This document shows positions 31,100 to 42,480 of a DNA stretch of 64,000 nt, piece by piece. The notes beneath the pieces were generated by a model, which had not been told where the DNA came from, ran no database searches, and was given only the letters and a program-made list of their open reading frames with translations. Position numbers and translations under genes: made by a program. The DNA is from Prorocentrum cordatum. Its lineage: Eukaryota; Sar; Dinophyceae; Prorocentrales; Prorocentraceae. Each line of letters starts with the position of its first letter. The first letter of the stretch is position 1. The DNA is taken from positions 1,516,190-1,580,189 of the forward strand of contig CAUYUJ010017837.1 in NCBI GenBank assembly GCA_963575745.1. Reading direction: 5' to 3'.

Positions 31100-31239
31100 C
31101 GGGGGGCTGGAGGGAGGAGGAGGAGGAGGAGGAGGAGGAGGAACAACCGCCACAGCGCTCACGCTCAGGTCGATCCAACGAGGAAGAGGACTACGAAGAG
31201 GTGGTGTGTGTTGTTGTTGTTGTTGTTGTTGTTGTTGTG

Positions 31240-31305
<66 letters not shown>

Positions 31306-31310
31306 GAATG
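31100..31310. repeat. (GGA)n then (TTG)n microsatellites
   Basis: GGAGGAGGA at 31,110-31,143; TTGTTGTTG at 31,210-31,306. Confidence 0.95.
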
Positions 31311-32330
31311 TGAACTACCAAGTATTATTGCTGGAACCCTTTCAGGCGCCCTGGCGCTCTCGCCGAGGCGCCGGCTGCATGTTCATTGAAAATGAAGCTC
31401 ACTCGCAAGCGGTTTGGGGTACCGCCAAAACCGGCCTCCAAAACTCGGAGGAGTGACAGAGGAGGAAGGGAGGAAGGGCGAGAGGGAGAGAAGGAGGACG
31501 AGATGGAGCGAGGCGGCATTTTCGGGGGCGCTTCCAACCCCTCCTTGTGCCTTTGGGAAGCCCGCTGGCCTCCTGGGACCTCCAAAGACCTCCGAGCCTT
31601 GGGAGACCACCGGTGACTTCCCGAGACACAAACGAAAGGAGGAGGGAGAGTGTTTACTTGTGTGTATCACCGCGCGGCCGACATCACAGTGAGAGGCAGG
31701 GCGTCATGCAAAAGAGAGCTTGAGAGCCACAGGAGTCGGCCTGCCATGGCGTGCGTAAGATCCTCTTGGACGTTGCCGGCGCTGCCCGCACGGGGAGGAG
31801 GGGACGGGAAGACCCAGGTGGCGCAACGTGGCGTCGACCTCTGTATCTTATGATCACCCTGTTTCAGCGTGCTGCCAATACCGATTCCGAGTCCAGGAAT
31901 GCGGCTCATCTGTTCGACAATGTCTGAGTGCCCAATTAAGTCATCACAAGCTCAAAAGTCAAGGTCGGCTGAGCTCTTGCTGTGCTCATACTCTGTAGCC
32001 TGCGATGGTGAGCCAGGTTGCTGCTCTTCTTGTCCAGCCATGTTGCAGCACCACGTATCACAGCAAAGCCGTCAGCCAACCAACCAGGAACATAGTGTCA
32101 CTATGTTTCTGAGCCAACGGCTGCGAAGGAAGGATACGTCATGAGACATAGCAAATATGAGAAGGATGCAATACTGGGGTTAAGAACAGGAGCAGGAGCA
32201 GAGCGGATCAGAAGCAGGGGGTAGGGTCCATTGGGCTTGGCTCTGCTATTCGAAAGAAGCCCGCACAACCCTACTGGAATGAGTTCTTCTACGTACGTAA
32301 TCTCGGGGTTGGACATAAACTCCTTTTAGC
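31311..32330. other. Unique sequence, no supported gene
   Basis: Short open frames exist on both strands (for example minus 32,316-32,101, ending FAAVGSET) but none has motifs, splice signals or length to support a call. Confidence 0.4.
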
Positions 32331-33410
32331 CAGACGCCCTTGAATGAAAACGACCTGGGATCGGAACATGCGTGTGGCGCCCGCCAAATTGCGGCCGCAG
32401 CGCTCTCTCGAGAACCGAACAGGGGCGAATCGCCAATCGACTTTGCATCATGGGGCCTCTGTCAACCCCCACTAATGTCCCCCTCCTCCTCCTCCTCCTC
32501 CTCCTCCTCCTCCTCTTTCCCTCTCCTCCTCCTCCCTCCTTCTCCTCCTCATCATTCCCCCTGTTTACTCGTCCTCGTCCCACCTCTGCCCTGGACGGCA
32601 AACGAGGCGCAAGCGCAGGGTGCGAGGTCGAGCGCACGCAGGAAAAGGAAAGACGAGACGAACACTTAGGTGTAGCTTGAGATGGAAAAATATCAGATCT
32701 GCAGGCAAGTTGTAACCATTTTTGGCAGGCAAGGGCCCACGAGGTCGAGAGAGATGGCTGGCAACGAAAGAGAGAGGAGTGACGACCTCAAAAACAGGCG
32801 AGTACCTCAAGAAACAAAGGCAAGACGAATGGGCTTGAGACAGGCTGGCTCTCAGGAGAAAGCAAGCCCTCGACCCCAAGGCTTCCCTGGGAGCCGGCAT
32901 TTCAGCCCGAATTGGGCTTTTGACGGCCCAGGCCAGGAAGGGGGCCCCAGGAGAGCGGCAGCAGTGAAACACCTCTGGAAACCTCTTCGGCTGGGACCCC
33001 TTTTCTTCATCAGAGCAACATAACTTTGGGAGGTCCGCATGGAGTTCTTGGGTCGGCGCTGGATCCCCTGCCAAGCGCGCGGAGCGCGTCCTGGTCGGCG
33101 CCAGCAGAAAATCCCAGCCACGAATTCAAGAAATCCCCGTGGAACTCCGAAAACGTATGCGTATGCGGTTTTCTTCTTCGAAGAGAGCCCTTCCGTCAGG
33201 ATCCCTTCTCTTCATGGCGAGACGCTGCGGATGGCGGCAATGCAGCGCGGCACTGTCGGCGGCAGGGCGTCCCTTTACAGCTCGGCATCTCCCATCTGCA
33301 GTGTCTCATGAGCGGGGGGCTGCGACAGGGACGATGAGCTCAAGGGGGAGGCTCCGCTTGTATAGCAGCCCGAAGATGTTCGCTCGAAGGTGAGGTCAGT
33401 TGATGGCCCT
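32331..33410. other. CCT tract, one family-D-like end, otherwise no gene
   Basis: (CCT)n at 32,480-32,550. At 33,041-33,070 GGAGTTCTTGGGTCGGCGCTGG matches one arm of the inverted-repeat element at 34,827-34,976. The 170-codon minus frame at 33,074-32,565 is Leu/Pro/Arg-rich and unconvincing. Confidence 0.5.
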
Positions 33411-33419
33411 ACTCCTGGT

Positions 33420-33594
33420 CTCCTCTCCCACCTCCTCCTCCTCATCCTCCTCCTCCTCATCATCATCCTCATCCTCATCCTCATCCTCATCTCATCCTCA
33501 TCCTCATCCTCATCCTCAGCATCATCAGTATCATCAGCATCATCAGCAGCATCAGCATCAGCATCATCATCAGTACCATAATCATCAGTACCAT

Positions 33595-33658
<64 letters not shown>

Positions 33659-33925
33659 GTCATCATCATCATCATCATCGTCATCATCATCATCATTATC
33701 TTGATCATCATCATCATCATCATCATCATCATAATCATCATCTTCATCATCAATATCATCATCATCATCAGCAGCATCATCATCATCACCATCATCATCG
33801 TAATCATCATCAGGACAATCCTCACTATCACTAATTCATCATCACACTCTCCCTCATAATTACTACTCTGATCATCCGCATCAGCATCACTCATCACAAT
33901 CACCATCATCGCCATCATCGTCATC
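33420..33925. repeat. (CCT)n, (CATCCT)n and (CAT)n microsatellite
   Basis: CATCCTCATCCT at 33,460-33,515 and CATCATCAT at 33,595-33,800. Confidence 0.95.
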
Positions 33926-33939
33926 TTCGCGGTCGTTCT

Positions 33940-34229
33940 CGTCGCCTGACCTCCATCACCGTCAATCGCCCCCGCCGCAGCCCTCCGGGACGCTTACCAC
34001 CCTCCAGCCGCGCCCGCTTCTCAAGGCGGCGCTCCACGCGGCCCTCCAGGCAACGCCGCATCTCTGCCCCGACCGCCTCCGCGGTCTGCTTGGCCAATAG
34101 CGCCACGCGCGGGTGAAGCCCGCCGGGTGCTCGCCGAGTCCCCGCAACCCTCTCTGGACCTCTCCCAAGGTGCGCCCTGACCACACCTCCGAGGCGGCGA
34201 GAGCGAGAGAGGGGCATCGGCACCGGCAT
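33940..34229 (-). CDS. Possible exon, unknown product
   Basis: A minus frame reads GGLHPRVALLAKQTAEAVGA then EMRRCLEGRVERRLEKRARL EGGKRPGG, a basic amphipathic helix typical of real coding sequence. Upstream to 34,700 other minus frames stay open (RTLGKRWGSLEANVTKQMRR). Splice borders are not clear. Confidence 0.3.
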
Positions 34230-34826
34230 GTCTCACGAGCGACGGGCGTACCCATGTCCATACCCACGCAGCCCAGATGCCCAGGCGAAATCACACAGCT
34301 ACGCCTCGCGCGGGGCATCCGCGCAGGGCCGCCCTGCACCCATGGCGCGGCCGACAAATCCGGCCCGCGCTGCCGTGGATGTGGATATGGATGCCGTGGA
34401 CATGGATGCCTTCTCAGACGTCGCATTTGCTTCGTAACGTTGGCCTCCAGGGATCCCCATCTCTTCCCCAAGGTCCTGCTTATCATCCCGAGCAATTTTT
34501 GGACGCCCCCGGGATCAGGAACCGGCCCCCGGAGGCCGAACATGCCGTTGAAACGGCCGCCACAATGTCGTTTCGTCGCCCGCATCTGAGAGAATGTCTG
34601 CCCAAATCTCCGACGCCTTGACTTTCTCACGCCGTGGACCCCCAGAGGTCTGGAGCCGTCCCCCACGAACGGCTGTTCATCCTGAGTCGTCTTGGTCACT
34701 GTCCCAGGGCCCCAAGGAGGGCCCTACCGAGGCCGAGAACAGCCCATCCCCTCCCTGGCCGTGATTTTTCCACGGTGAGGGAAGGTCCAGCATGTATCCT
34801 CTCAGATGGGAAAACTGCAGAAGACT

Positions 34827-34976
34827 AACTTTCGGAGCTCCGAACAGAGCTCTTGGATCAGCGCTGGCACCCCACCCCTTGCGCGCGGAGCGCGCCGAGG
34901 GTGGCGCCAGGGGCGCCACCAGGCCCTAGGCGGAGCCAGGGCAGATCCAAGAACTCCGCGCGGAGCTCCCAAAGTT
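34827..34976. mobile_element. 150-bp MITE-like element with about 41-bp terminal inverted repeats
   Basis: The left end AACTTTCGGAGCTCCG continues to CTCTTGGATCAGCGCTGG; the right end, read in reverse, is AACTTTGGGAGCTCCG to TTCTTGGATCTGCCCTGG. About 34 of 41 positions agree. Related single arms are at 33,041 and 61,872, so the family is dispersed. No coding capacity. Confidence 0.65.
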
Positions 34977-35885
34977 TACGTTTAGAGTCGAAAGTGGGCC
35001 CGAAAGAACAGCTGTCAAGAACACGAGCGCCCAAACACGAAGAACAGAACAGCACGCCCTCTGAGACCAGGGTTGTTCTCAACCCTCGTGCCAGCGGTAT
35101 GCCGTGCTTCCTCCTTCGACCTCTGAGGACTGGCGAGCGCCGCGGTGGTCCTCCCGATGCGCTCGAGGGGGGCCTCCTGAGCAGGCCCCGCGCTGTGGAG
35201 CAGGCAAACGCCGCCCCGCGAGACGCACAGCCCGAGGTGCAGCACCGCGCTGCCCACCGGCAGCGAGCGCTCCTCCTCAGGGCGGTGTCAACGATGCGCC
35301 AACACCAACCTTTGCGGGGCCAGTCCGCCTGGCACCGGGATGCACAATGGCATGCCAGTGCTATGCGCCCCTCTCGGAGGCGCACGTCCGAACCGAGCCC
35401 GTGACACAAGCATCTCCTGGTATACCGTTACACCCAGCGGTGCGGCCAGAGAGCGTCCGCCACCAGGCACGCACTGTAAACATTCTCAGAGCGCGCGCGT
35501 CGCCCCTGGGGGGCCCACGCACGCACAGTGTCGTATGCGCGGGTGTTGCCGATGTACGTTCGCCACCTGGGGAGCCCCCGACCCCATCGGGCCAGCTGCT
35601 GTTGGCCATTTTCGGCATGGGGGCCTTCTGCCTGGCCTCAGGACCCTCAAAAAGCAGCTCGGGATGAAACGCTAGTCCTGGAAAAGGAGTCGATGGTTCA
35701 GGGTCGAAAGCACCTCTGTGGGTCCACGTCTTTGAAAATCAGCTAAACGACGGATGCCTGGGACCAGCCGATGGCCCAGGGCCCCAGGAAGCAGTGGATA
35801 TGGACATTCTCTGACCTCGCGAGGGTCCGACGATATCTATGCACACTGCCTCCTGCTTGGACATCGGCTCTCCAAGCGCGGGGTA
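34977..35885. other. GC-rich sequence, no supported gene
   Basis: Several Arg/Pro-rich frames overlap on both strands; none is better than the others. Confidence 0.4.
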
Positions 35886-35889
35886 GATG

Positions 35890-36108
35890 TGTGCACGCAC
35901 GCACATACATATTTGTATGTATATATATATATGTACACACATGTGTAACGTGTGCATGTATACACATGTATACACATGTGTGTATGTATGTGTATATACA
36001 CATACATACACATGTATATATATACATATATATATATATATACATGTATATATACATACATATGTACATATACGCATGTATGTATACATATACATATATA
36101 TATATACC
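35890..36108. repeat. (CATA)n/(TA)n microsatellite
   Basis: ATACATGTATACACATG-type words and ATATATATA runs directly abut the repeat element that starts at 36,109. Confidence 0.95.
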
Positions 36109-36685
36109 CGCCACTGTGCCCTTGAACCACGAATTGGATTCTCCTCGGGTCCAGTGTTCGATCCCGTGGAGCCTCAGTCCTCGACCCTGAGGTGCCCTCT
36201 GAGGGGCCCTCTGAGGAAGAGGGCCTCGAGAAGCAAAAAACAGTTACTTCCCTGACGTGTTTCAATGTTTTTCGGTTTCTCCACCGTTCGAGCTTCCGAC
36301 GCCGCAAGACGCATCAAGAGATCCAAAAGACCATCCAAAGACAGCCTCCGAGGCCGCAAAGAGGGCTCCAAGACGGCCCAAGAGCGCTCCAAGACAGCCA
36401 AAGGAAACGCCTCAGACAGCCTAAAAAGGCCGCAAGGCAGCCCCAAGAGGGGCGTAAGAGGGGGAACTCGAACCAAAAATCCGAGCCTTCCACCCCAAGA
36501 AGCTCCCAAGAGGCTCCCAGGAGACCCCAAGAGGCCCACCAGAGGCCTCAAGAGGCCCAAAAGAGGCTGAAAAAGAGGGCCCCAGAGGCCCCAAACCTGT
36601 CCCCATGAGGCCCCCGAGGGCGCTCCGACGAGACCCCAAGAAGCATCCCTGAGGACTCTGACCCACAATTCAGGCACGGTGGCGT
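36109..36685. mobile_element. CCAAGAGG-family non-autonomous repeat, copy 2
   Basis: Left end CGCCACTGTGCC (36,109-36,120) and right end GGCACGGTGGCG (36,674-36,685) are inverted repeats with 11 of 12 matches, and (TA)n flanks both sides. The body has CCAAGACGGCCCAAGAGCG and AAGAGGCCCC repeats and the motif CGAGCCTTCCACCCCAAG. Confidence 0.6.
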
Positions 36686-36699
36686 CATGCGCCGAAGGC

Positions 36700-36703
36700 C
36701 ATC

Positions 36704-36743
<40 letters not shown>

Positions 36744-36760
36744 ACACACGCATTTCTTTA
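36700..36760. repeat. (TA)n microsatellite
   Basis: Pure TATATA at 36,708-36,740. Confidence 0.95.
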
Positions 36761-37395
36761 TAATATCTAAACTGTTCCATCTTCGGAATCCTGGGCCCAA
36801 GATCGGTGTACGGTTGGCTCACGTGATGGCACTGTGCACGGTGGTTTCTGTCAACCCGTGGATCGTTCAATATCCAGCGATCGCGACTTTCCAATTGACC
36901 AAAACGTCCGATGTCGGCGCTTTCCGGGCCACTCACAGTGTTGAACATTGAGGTCCCGCGCAGGGCTCGCCTTCCGTCTCAGCACGCAGCGCGAAGGGAT
37001 TTTGTTTGCGTTCGCCTTCCTGGCCAAACCAGAACGGCGTACAGACCGATCCTGGGCCCAGCCTGGGCCCGTGCCGACGGTGCGTTGCTGACGTCGTCAA
37101 GATCCTGGCCCTCGCAGTCCAGCAGCGCGGTCTGCGCCCCCGCCTCGCCGCTACCGCCGCCTGCGGCGTGTGAAAAATATGGACAACAGGGTTTGGTAAG
37201 TTCCGGCCTCGGATGGGGGCTTCACCAAACCCCAGGAGAATCGAAAAACGGCACAAGGTGACAAGCTGGCCTAGGGGAGGTGATGGACACCTCGGGGCTA
37301 CGGTCGAACCACAAGGGGTCCTCAAGGCGTGGCGAGAGAGAAAAAGACGGAGATACTGGGCGAGAGAGAGAGAGAGAACGAGAGAGCCAGAAAAA
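36761..37395. other. Unique sequence, no gene called
   Basis: No frame on either strand has convincing composition; 37,325-37,395 is GA-rich. Confidence 0.4.
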
Positions 37396-37438
37396 CATAT
37401 ATATATACACACAATTATATATACATAGACAACTTGAC

Positions 37439-37470
<32 letters not shown>

Positions 37471-37487
37471 TATATATATATACACAT
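37396..37487. repeat. (TA)n microsatellite
   Basis: ATATATATAT with a short CATAGACAACTTGACAT interruption. Confidence 0.9.
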
Positions 37488-37550
37488 ATAACGGCGCACC
37501 GGGTCCGGGGGCCCGGGGCCGGGACCTCGACCACAAATGTGGGCTCCGGG
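37488..37550 (+). repeat. 63-bp GC-rich terminal-like repeat (pairs with 46,073-46,135)
   Basis: Begins ATAACGGCGCACCGGGTCCG and ends CAAATGTGGGCTCCGGG. Its reverse complement occurs at 46,073-46,135 with one mismatch, each copy having its ATAAC end against an AT microsatellite. Confidence 0.85.
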
Positions 37551-37689
37551 GGGCCCGGAGGCTCGTCGGGGCTTGCCGGAGGCCTCCCCGGTCAGACAAG
37601 ACGGCCCCAGGAGCGCCCAAGACGGCCCAAGAAACTTCCAAGAGGCCTCCAAGAGGGCTCCGAGATGCTGAAGATGGCCTCCAGACGTC

Positions 37690-38830
37690 CAAGGACGCCC
37701 CCAAGAGGCCCCAAGAAGCCTCCAACATGCGTCCCAAGAGGGCCCCTAGACGCAAAAATTTGCCCATTCCCTTCGTAAAACGTACATTTTCAACAAAGTT
37801 GTCTTTTGGGCTTTCCGACGTTACAGGACGGCCCAAGAGGCGCCCAAGACCGCCCCAAGACGGCCCAAGAAGCTTCCAAGAGGGCCCCAGGACAGCCCAA
37901 GAGGGCCCCAAGACGGCCCAAGAGGCGCCCAAGATGGCCCAAGAGGGCCCCAAGACGGGCCCAAGAGGGGGCCCAGAGGGGGACCACGAACCGCAAGCTC
38001 GAGCCTTCCGCCCCAAGAGGCCGCCAGGAGGCCCCCAGGAGGCCCCTCAAGAGGCCCCAGGAGACCCCAGACGTCCAAGGACGCCCCCAAGACGCCCCAA
38101 GAAGCCTCCAACATGCGTCCCAAGAGGGCCCCTAGACGCAAAATTGGCCCATTCCTTCGTAAAACGTACATGTTCAACAAAGTCGTCTTTTGGGCTTTCC
38201 GACGTTACAGGACGGCCCAAGAGGCGCCCAAGACCGCCCCAAGACGGCCCAAGAAGCTTCCAAGAGGGCCCCAGGACAGCCCAAGAGGGCCCCAAGACGG
38301 CCCAAGAGGCGCCCAAGATGGCCCAAGAGGGCCCCAAGACGGGCCCAAGAGGGGGCCCAGAGGGGGACCACGAACCGCAAGCTCGAGCCTTCCGCCCCAA
38401 GAGGCCGCCAGGAGGCCCCCAGGAGGCCCCTCAAGAGGCCCCAGGAGACCCCAGACGTCCAAGGACGCCCCCAAGAGGCCCCAAGAAGCCTCCAACATGC
38501 GTCCCAAGAGGGCCCCTAGACGCAAAAATTGGCCCATTCCCTTCGTAAAACGTACATGTTCAACAAAGTTGTCTTTTGGGCTTTCCGACGTTACAGGACG
38601 GCCCAAGAGGCGCCCAAGACCGCCCCAAGACAGCCCAAGAGGGCCCCAAGACGGCCCAAGAGGCGCCCAAGATGGCCCAAGAGGGCCCCAAGACGGGCCC
38701 AAGAGGGGGCCCAGAGGGGGACCACAAACCGCCAGCTCGAGCCTTCCGCCCCAAGAGGCCGCCAGGAGGCCCCCAGGAGGCCCCTCAAGAGGCCCCAGAC
38801 GTCCAAGGACGCCCCCACGACGCTTCGCGC
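37690..38830. repeat. 384-bp tandem repeat, three units
   Basis: GTAAAACGTACATNTTCAAC recurs at about 37,777, 38,160 and 38,545 (period 384-385). Each unit joins a unique 70-bp segment with CCAAGAGGCCC-type repeats; the third lacks about 40 bp around the AAGAAGCTTCCAAG word. Units differ at only a few positions. Confidence 0.9.
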
Positions 38831-38872
38831 CACCAATTTCTTCTCACAACGATTCCTGGGTCTGTGACTCAA

Positions 38873-38910
38873 TAGAACCTAAGCGCGCGCGAAGCGCGCG
38901 CGTGGTTCTA
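38873..38910 (+). repeat. 38-bp hairpin, left member of an inverted pair
   Basis: TAGAACCTAAGCGCGCGCGA continues to GCGCGCGTGGTTCTA, itself nearly self-complementary. Identical in reverse complement to 41,321-41,358; the following GTATATATGTAT also pairs. Confidence 0.85.
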
Positions 38911-39780
38911 GTATATATGTATGGGTATACACGTATATGCATAAATACACAAGCGGCACGTGCGTGCACAGGCTCATACAAAATCAACTGCAGCACGTGC
39001 ACATCATAGCCAATTGACAAGACGAGGAATCTGAAGTCAGATCCGAAGAGAAGGAAGATCGAGGTGGAGAAGCAGAGGGAAACGGAGAGGAGGAGGACAA
39101 TGAGGATTACCAGGAGGAAGTTGGGAAGAAGGCACAACAGCGAGATCGCACTCGAACGCAGGTGGGGTTGCCACACCTTGCGATGTGTGTTTGTGGCACA
39201 GGAGGGCGTTCCACACCTTGCGATTGCGGTTGGCAAGTCACAAAGAACTACATTGTAAGACCGTGACGTCGCGATCTCTGCGAGGGGTGGGCCCGATGTT
39301 CAGAATATTGAAGAACTCCCGAACGGAACGGCCAAACACATCGCAGATGGGACGGATTCAAATCATCGCCTCTGAACTCTACTCTCTCAAACTATACCTG
39401 CGCACGCCTACAGAAAGAGAGAGAGAGAGATAGAGAGAGAGAGAACAACATGACAGTGATATAGACGCACATATATGGGATTGGGAGAGACGGGGGGGGA
39501 GAGAGAGAGAGAGAGAGAGGTATATACATATACATATACATACATACATGCATACATACATATACACATACAACATAAGTACAAACAGGGGGGATAGAGA
39601 GGGGGACTAAGAGGGAAACCTATATATACATCTATATGTCTACATCAATATATATATATACATACATACAAAAAGGAGAGAGATAGAGAGAGAGAGAGAT
39701 AGAAAAACATAACAAGCAAACAAAATCAAGAGAGAGAGAGAGAGAGAGACACAGAGAGACAGAGAGAGAGAGAGCGAAGT
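38911..39780. repeat. CATA and (GAGA)n microsatellites with a short unique island
   Basis: AT/CATA at 38,911-38,960, unique 38,980-39,400 (with CACACCTTGCGAT twice, 39,171 and 39,211), then GAGAGA at 39,417-39,445 and CATACATA, AGAGAGAG to 39,775. Confidence 0.8.
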
Positions 39781-39783
39781 ATA

Positions 39784-40486
39784 CGCCACCGTGTCCTCAG
39801 GTCCTTGACCTAATCCCGTAAGCCTCAGTCCTCAAACTGGGGACTCGTTAAGGGGCCAAGGCACCGAATCTCAAATCTTCTTGGGTGGGCTCACCCGAAA
39901 TTTCCCGAATGTCTTTTGCGGGGCCAGAAATGCCCCAAGTCGTGCCAAGAGAGCCCCCAAAGGCCGCCCAGACGGTCTAAAGGTGTCCCGGATCGCCGCA
40001 CGACCTGTCCAACACGCGCAAGATGACCCAAAGACAACCCCAGAATCCTTCGAGACGCCCCAACAGCCTTCCAAAGAGGGCCCCGAGGTTCGTCAGTGGG
40101 CTTTGACGTTCCAAAACGCCCCAAGGTCCCAAAAGGCCCCCAAAACCGCCCCAAGAGGGCCCCAGAGGCCCCCAAGAGGGCCCCAAGACGGTCCAAGAGA
40201 CGCCCAAGACGGCGGACGAGGGCCCCAAGCTGGTTTCAAAAGGGGTCCAAAAGGGGGAACGCGAACCGAACATCCAAGCCTTTCGCCCCAAGAGGCCCCC
40301 ACGAGGCCCCCGCGATGCCCCAAGAGGCATCCACGAGGCCCCAAATGCCTCAACGAAAGCCCAAAAAGATCCAAAACAGCCCCCCGGAGGTTTCAAAACT
40401 ACCTCGAGGAACCCCCCGCGAGGCCTCGACTAGATCTCAACGAACTTCCCAATATGCTTCAGACCCACAGCCCAAGCGCGGTGGCG
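39784..40486. mobile_element. CCAAGAGG-family non-autonomous repeat, copy 3
   Basis: Left end CGCCACCGTGTCC and right end AAGCGCGGTGGCG are inverted over 8 bp; the right end shares GACCCACA with copy 2. The body contains GCGAACCGAACATCCAAGCC and CCCCAAGAGGCCCC repeats. Confidence 0.5.
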
Positions 40487-41210
40487 GGGCGGGTCGAGGG
40501 CCATTAGATGCGCCGCCTCCTGCGGATTTGCCACAAGAGTGAACGGCGTGTCAAATGTCTGGCAAACTTGTGGCATTCTTAAAAAACTGCACGTGGGGTC
40601 TCGGCCCAGCCCGCCGGCCACCCAGAAAGCTACGGGCGCCGCCCTTCCCGTCGGCTTATGCGCTTGAAATGGCTTGAAGATGGCCTCCAAGATGGCCACG
40701 AAAGCCCCCCAAAAGCCCAATATGGTTTCCAACAGTTATCCCAAGGTGCCTCCCAGACCGCAAAAATGGTTCCCAAGAGATCCCAAGACGACCCAAGGGG
40801 CCTCAAGGAGTCCCTCCACCAAGACCCGAAGAGGCCAAAACCATTGATACGCTTTGGGGTTTTGAAGGGCTGAAGCATTTATCTGACAGCGGCCTTCCAA
40901 GTGCCCGAAACGGCCCAAAACGCCCCACCAAGCAAGACTGCTTCAAGATCGCCCATTCGGCCTCCAAGATAGCCCCAGGACGGCCCAAGAAACTCCCAAA
41001 CCGCCCCCCCCCTCCAAGGGCCCCAAGACGGCCCAAGACGCTTCCAACACGCCCAAAATGGTTTTCACGACGATCCTAAAGCGCCCTAGAAAAGGCCCCA
41101 AGACGGCCGAGAGAGGCTCACGAAACGGCGTCAGACGTTTGCCCAAACAAAACATGCGGCCATATAGGCGCATCAACATAAAAACACGGGACGGTGGTGA
41201 TTCGCCGCAG
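40487..41210. repeat. CCAAGACGGCC low-complexity sequence
   Basis: The same word family as the elements above but without recognised ends; no gene. Confidence 0.6.
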
Positions 41211-41238
41211 GTGGTGTGTATATGTATATGTATATATA

Positions 41239-41301
<63 letters not shown>

Positions 41302-41320
41302 TATACATATATACATATAC
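41211..41320. repeat. (TA)n microsatellite
   Basis: TATATATA, then ATACATATATACATAT next to the hairpin at 41,321. Confidence 0.95.
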
Positions 41321-41358
41321 TAGAACCACGCGCGCGCTTCGCGCGCGCTTAGGTTCTA
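41321..41358 (-). repeat. 38-bp hairpin, right member of the inverted pair
   Basis: Exact reverse complement of 38,873-38,910. A 19-nt piece of the same end (GCGCGCGCTTAGGTTCTAG) is at 43,874-43,892. Confidence 0.85.
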
Positions 41359-42345
41359 GCCGTGGCCAAGGAACTCGACGACGACGACGACGAAGGACGC
41401 GACGACGACGACGACGACGACGAAGGGCGTCGACAAGGCAACCGCGACGGTGAAGCGCCCGCCAAGGCTTCGCAAATCCGAGAGGGCTGTAGGGTGGCGT
41501 GCTGTTCGCGTGCGAGCGACAGAAATCATACAACGTGGCATCATTGGGCCTTCTTGGCGGCCCACTTGGGGCTTGTTGGGACTCGTTTGGGGCCCTCGAA
41601 GGCAGTCCTGCTCCTGGGCGGTCTTTGGAGGCTGGGGCCGTTTTGGGGTTCTTTGAAACCGTCTTGGGGGGCTTTTGTGGCTCTGGGCCTTCTTGGGAGC
41701 CACATGGGCTCTTCTGAGGTTGTTGTTCTTGGGCCGTCATCGGGCTGTCGTGGTGTTCTGGGGACCGATTCGGGGCCGGTATCGGGGAGCCCTTGGGGGG
41801 CCTCTTGGAGCCTTCGGGGGCTTCTTGGTGCATCCTTGGAGCCTCGTGGGGTAGAATACCGGAATGTTCGGCTCGTTGTCTCCCTCTTTGGCATCTCTTG
41901 GGGCCGTTTTGGGGCTCTCTTGGGCTCTTTTGCTGTTTTTGTTCCTCCTCCTCGTTTCCTCCTCCTCCTCCTCCTTCTCGTCCGTCCTCCTCCTCCTCCT
42001 CCAATTCCTTCTTCTTTTTCTTCTTCATCTTCTCACCCTCATCCTCCCGCCGCTTCTGCTCTAGCTCTCTCTCCAACTGCTCCTCCTCCTTCTCCTCCTG
42101 CTCCTCCTCCTTCTCCTCCTGCTCCTCCTGCTTCTGCTCTAGCTCTCTCTCCTCCTGCTATCTCCTCCTGCTTCTCCTCCTGCTCCTCCTGCTTCTCCTC
42201 CTAGCTCCCTCCTTTCCTCCTGCTCCTCCTTTCCCTCCTCCTGCTTTTCCTCCTCCCTCCTCCTCCTCCTCCTCCTCCTCCTCCTCCTCCTCCTCCTCCT
42301 TCTCCTCCTCCTCCTCCTCCTCTTCCTCCTCCTTTCGTTGGAACA
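41359..42345. repeat. (GAC)n, reverse-oriented CCAAGAGG repeats and CCT/CTG tract
   Basis: GACGACGA at 41,376-41,430; TTGGGGCC/CTCTTGGGG words at 41,560-41,930; TCCTCCTGCTCCTCC at 41,945-42,340. Confidence 0.8.
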
Positions 42346-42347
42346 TC

Positions 42348-42480
42348 CTGTCGCCCCCAGCGCGGGGAGGCAGTGTGGACCTGCTCAGTGAAGGAAGTAT
42401 CCATCCTGGAAAGATATCGGAAGCTCAGAAGCCATGTAAACCAACCTGGGACACTCTCAAACGCTTCTCAGGCCGTCCCA
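42348..42480. repeat. Dispersed repeat E, copy 1
   Basis: Shares CATCCTGTCGCCCCCAGC, TGGACCTGCTCAGTGAAGGA, AGTATCCATC, GAAAGATATCGGAAG and CATGTAA with copies at 44,118 and 45,178. Each has a CT-rich or low-complexity segment on its left. Confidence 0.8.

Noticed and set aside
31860-32160. Possible small gene in unique sequence
   Set aside because: Frames on both strands are equally open and none has start context, splice sites or known motifs.
32565-33074. 170-codon minus-strand ORF
   Set aside because: Leu/Pro/Arg-rich, overlaps a repeat arm, no splice signals or motifs.
35880-36110. His/Tyr/Ile-rich ORFs on both strands
   Set aside because: Translation of the TA/CATA microsatellite.
37280-38548. 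422-codon plus-strand ORF, Pro/Arg/Gln-rich
   Set aside because: It spans the (TA)n tract and the 384-bp tandem repeat; composition follows CCAAGAGG units, with no start context or domain.
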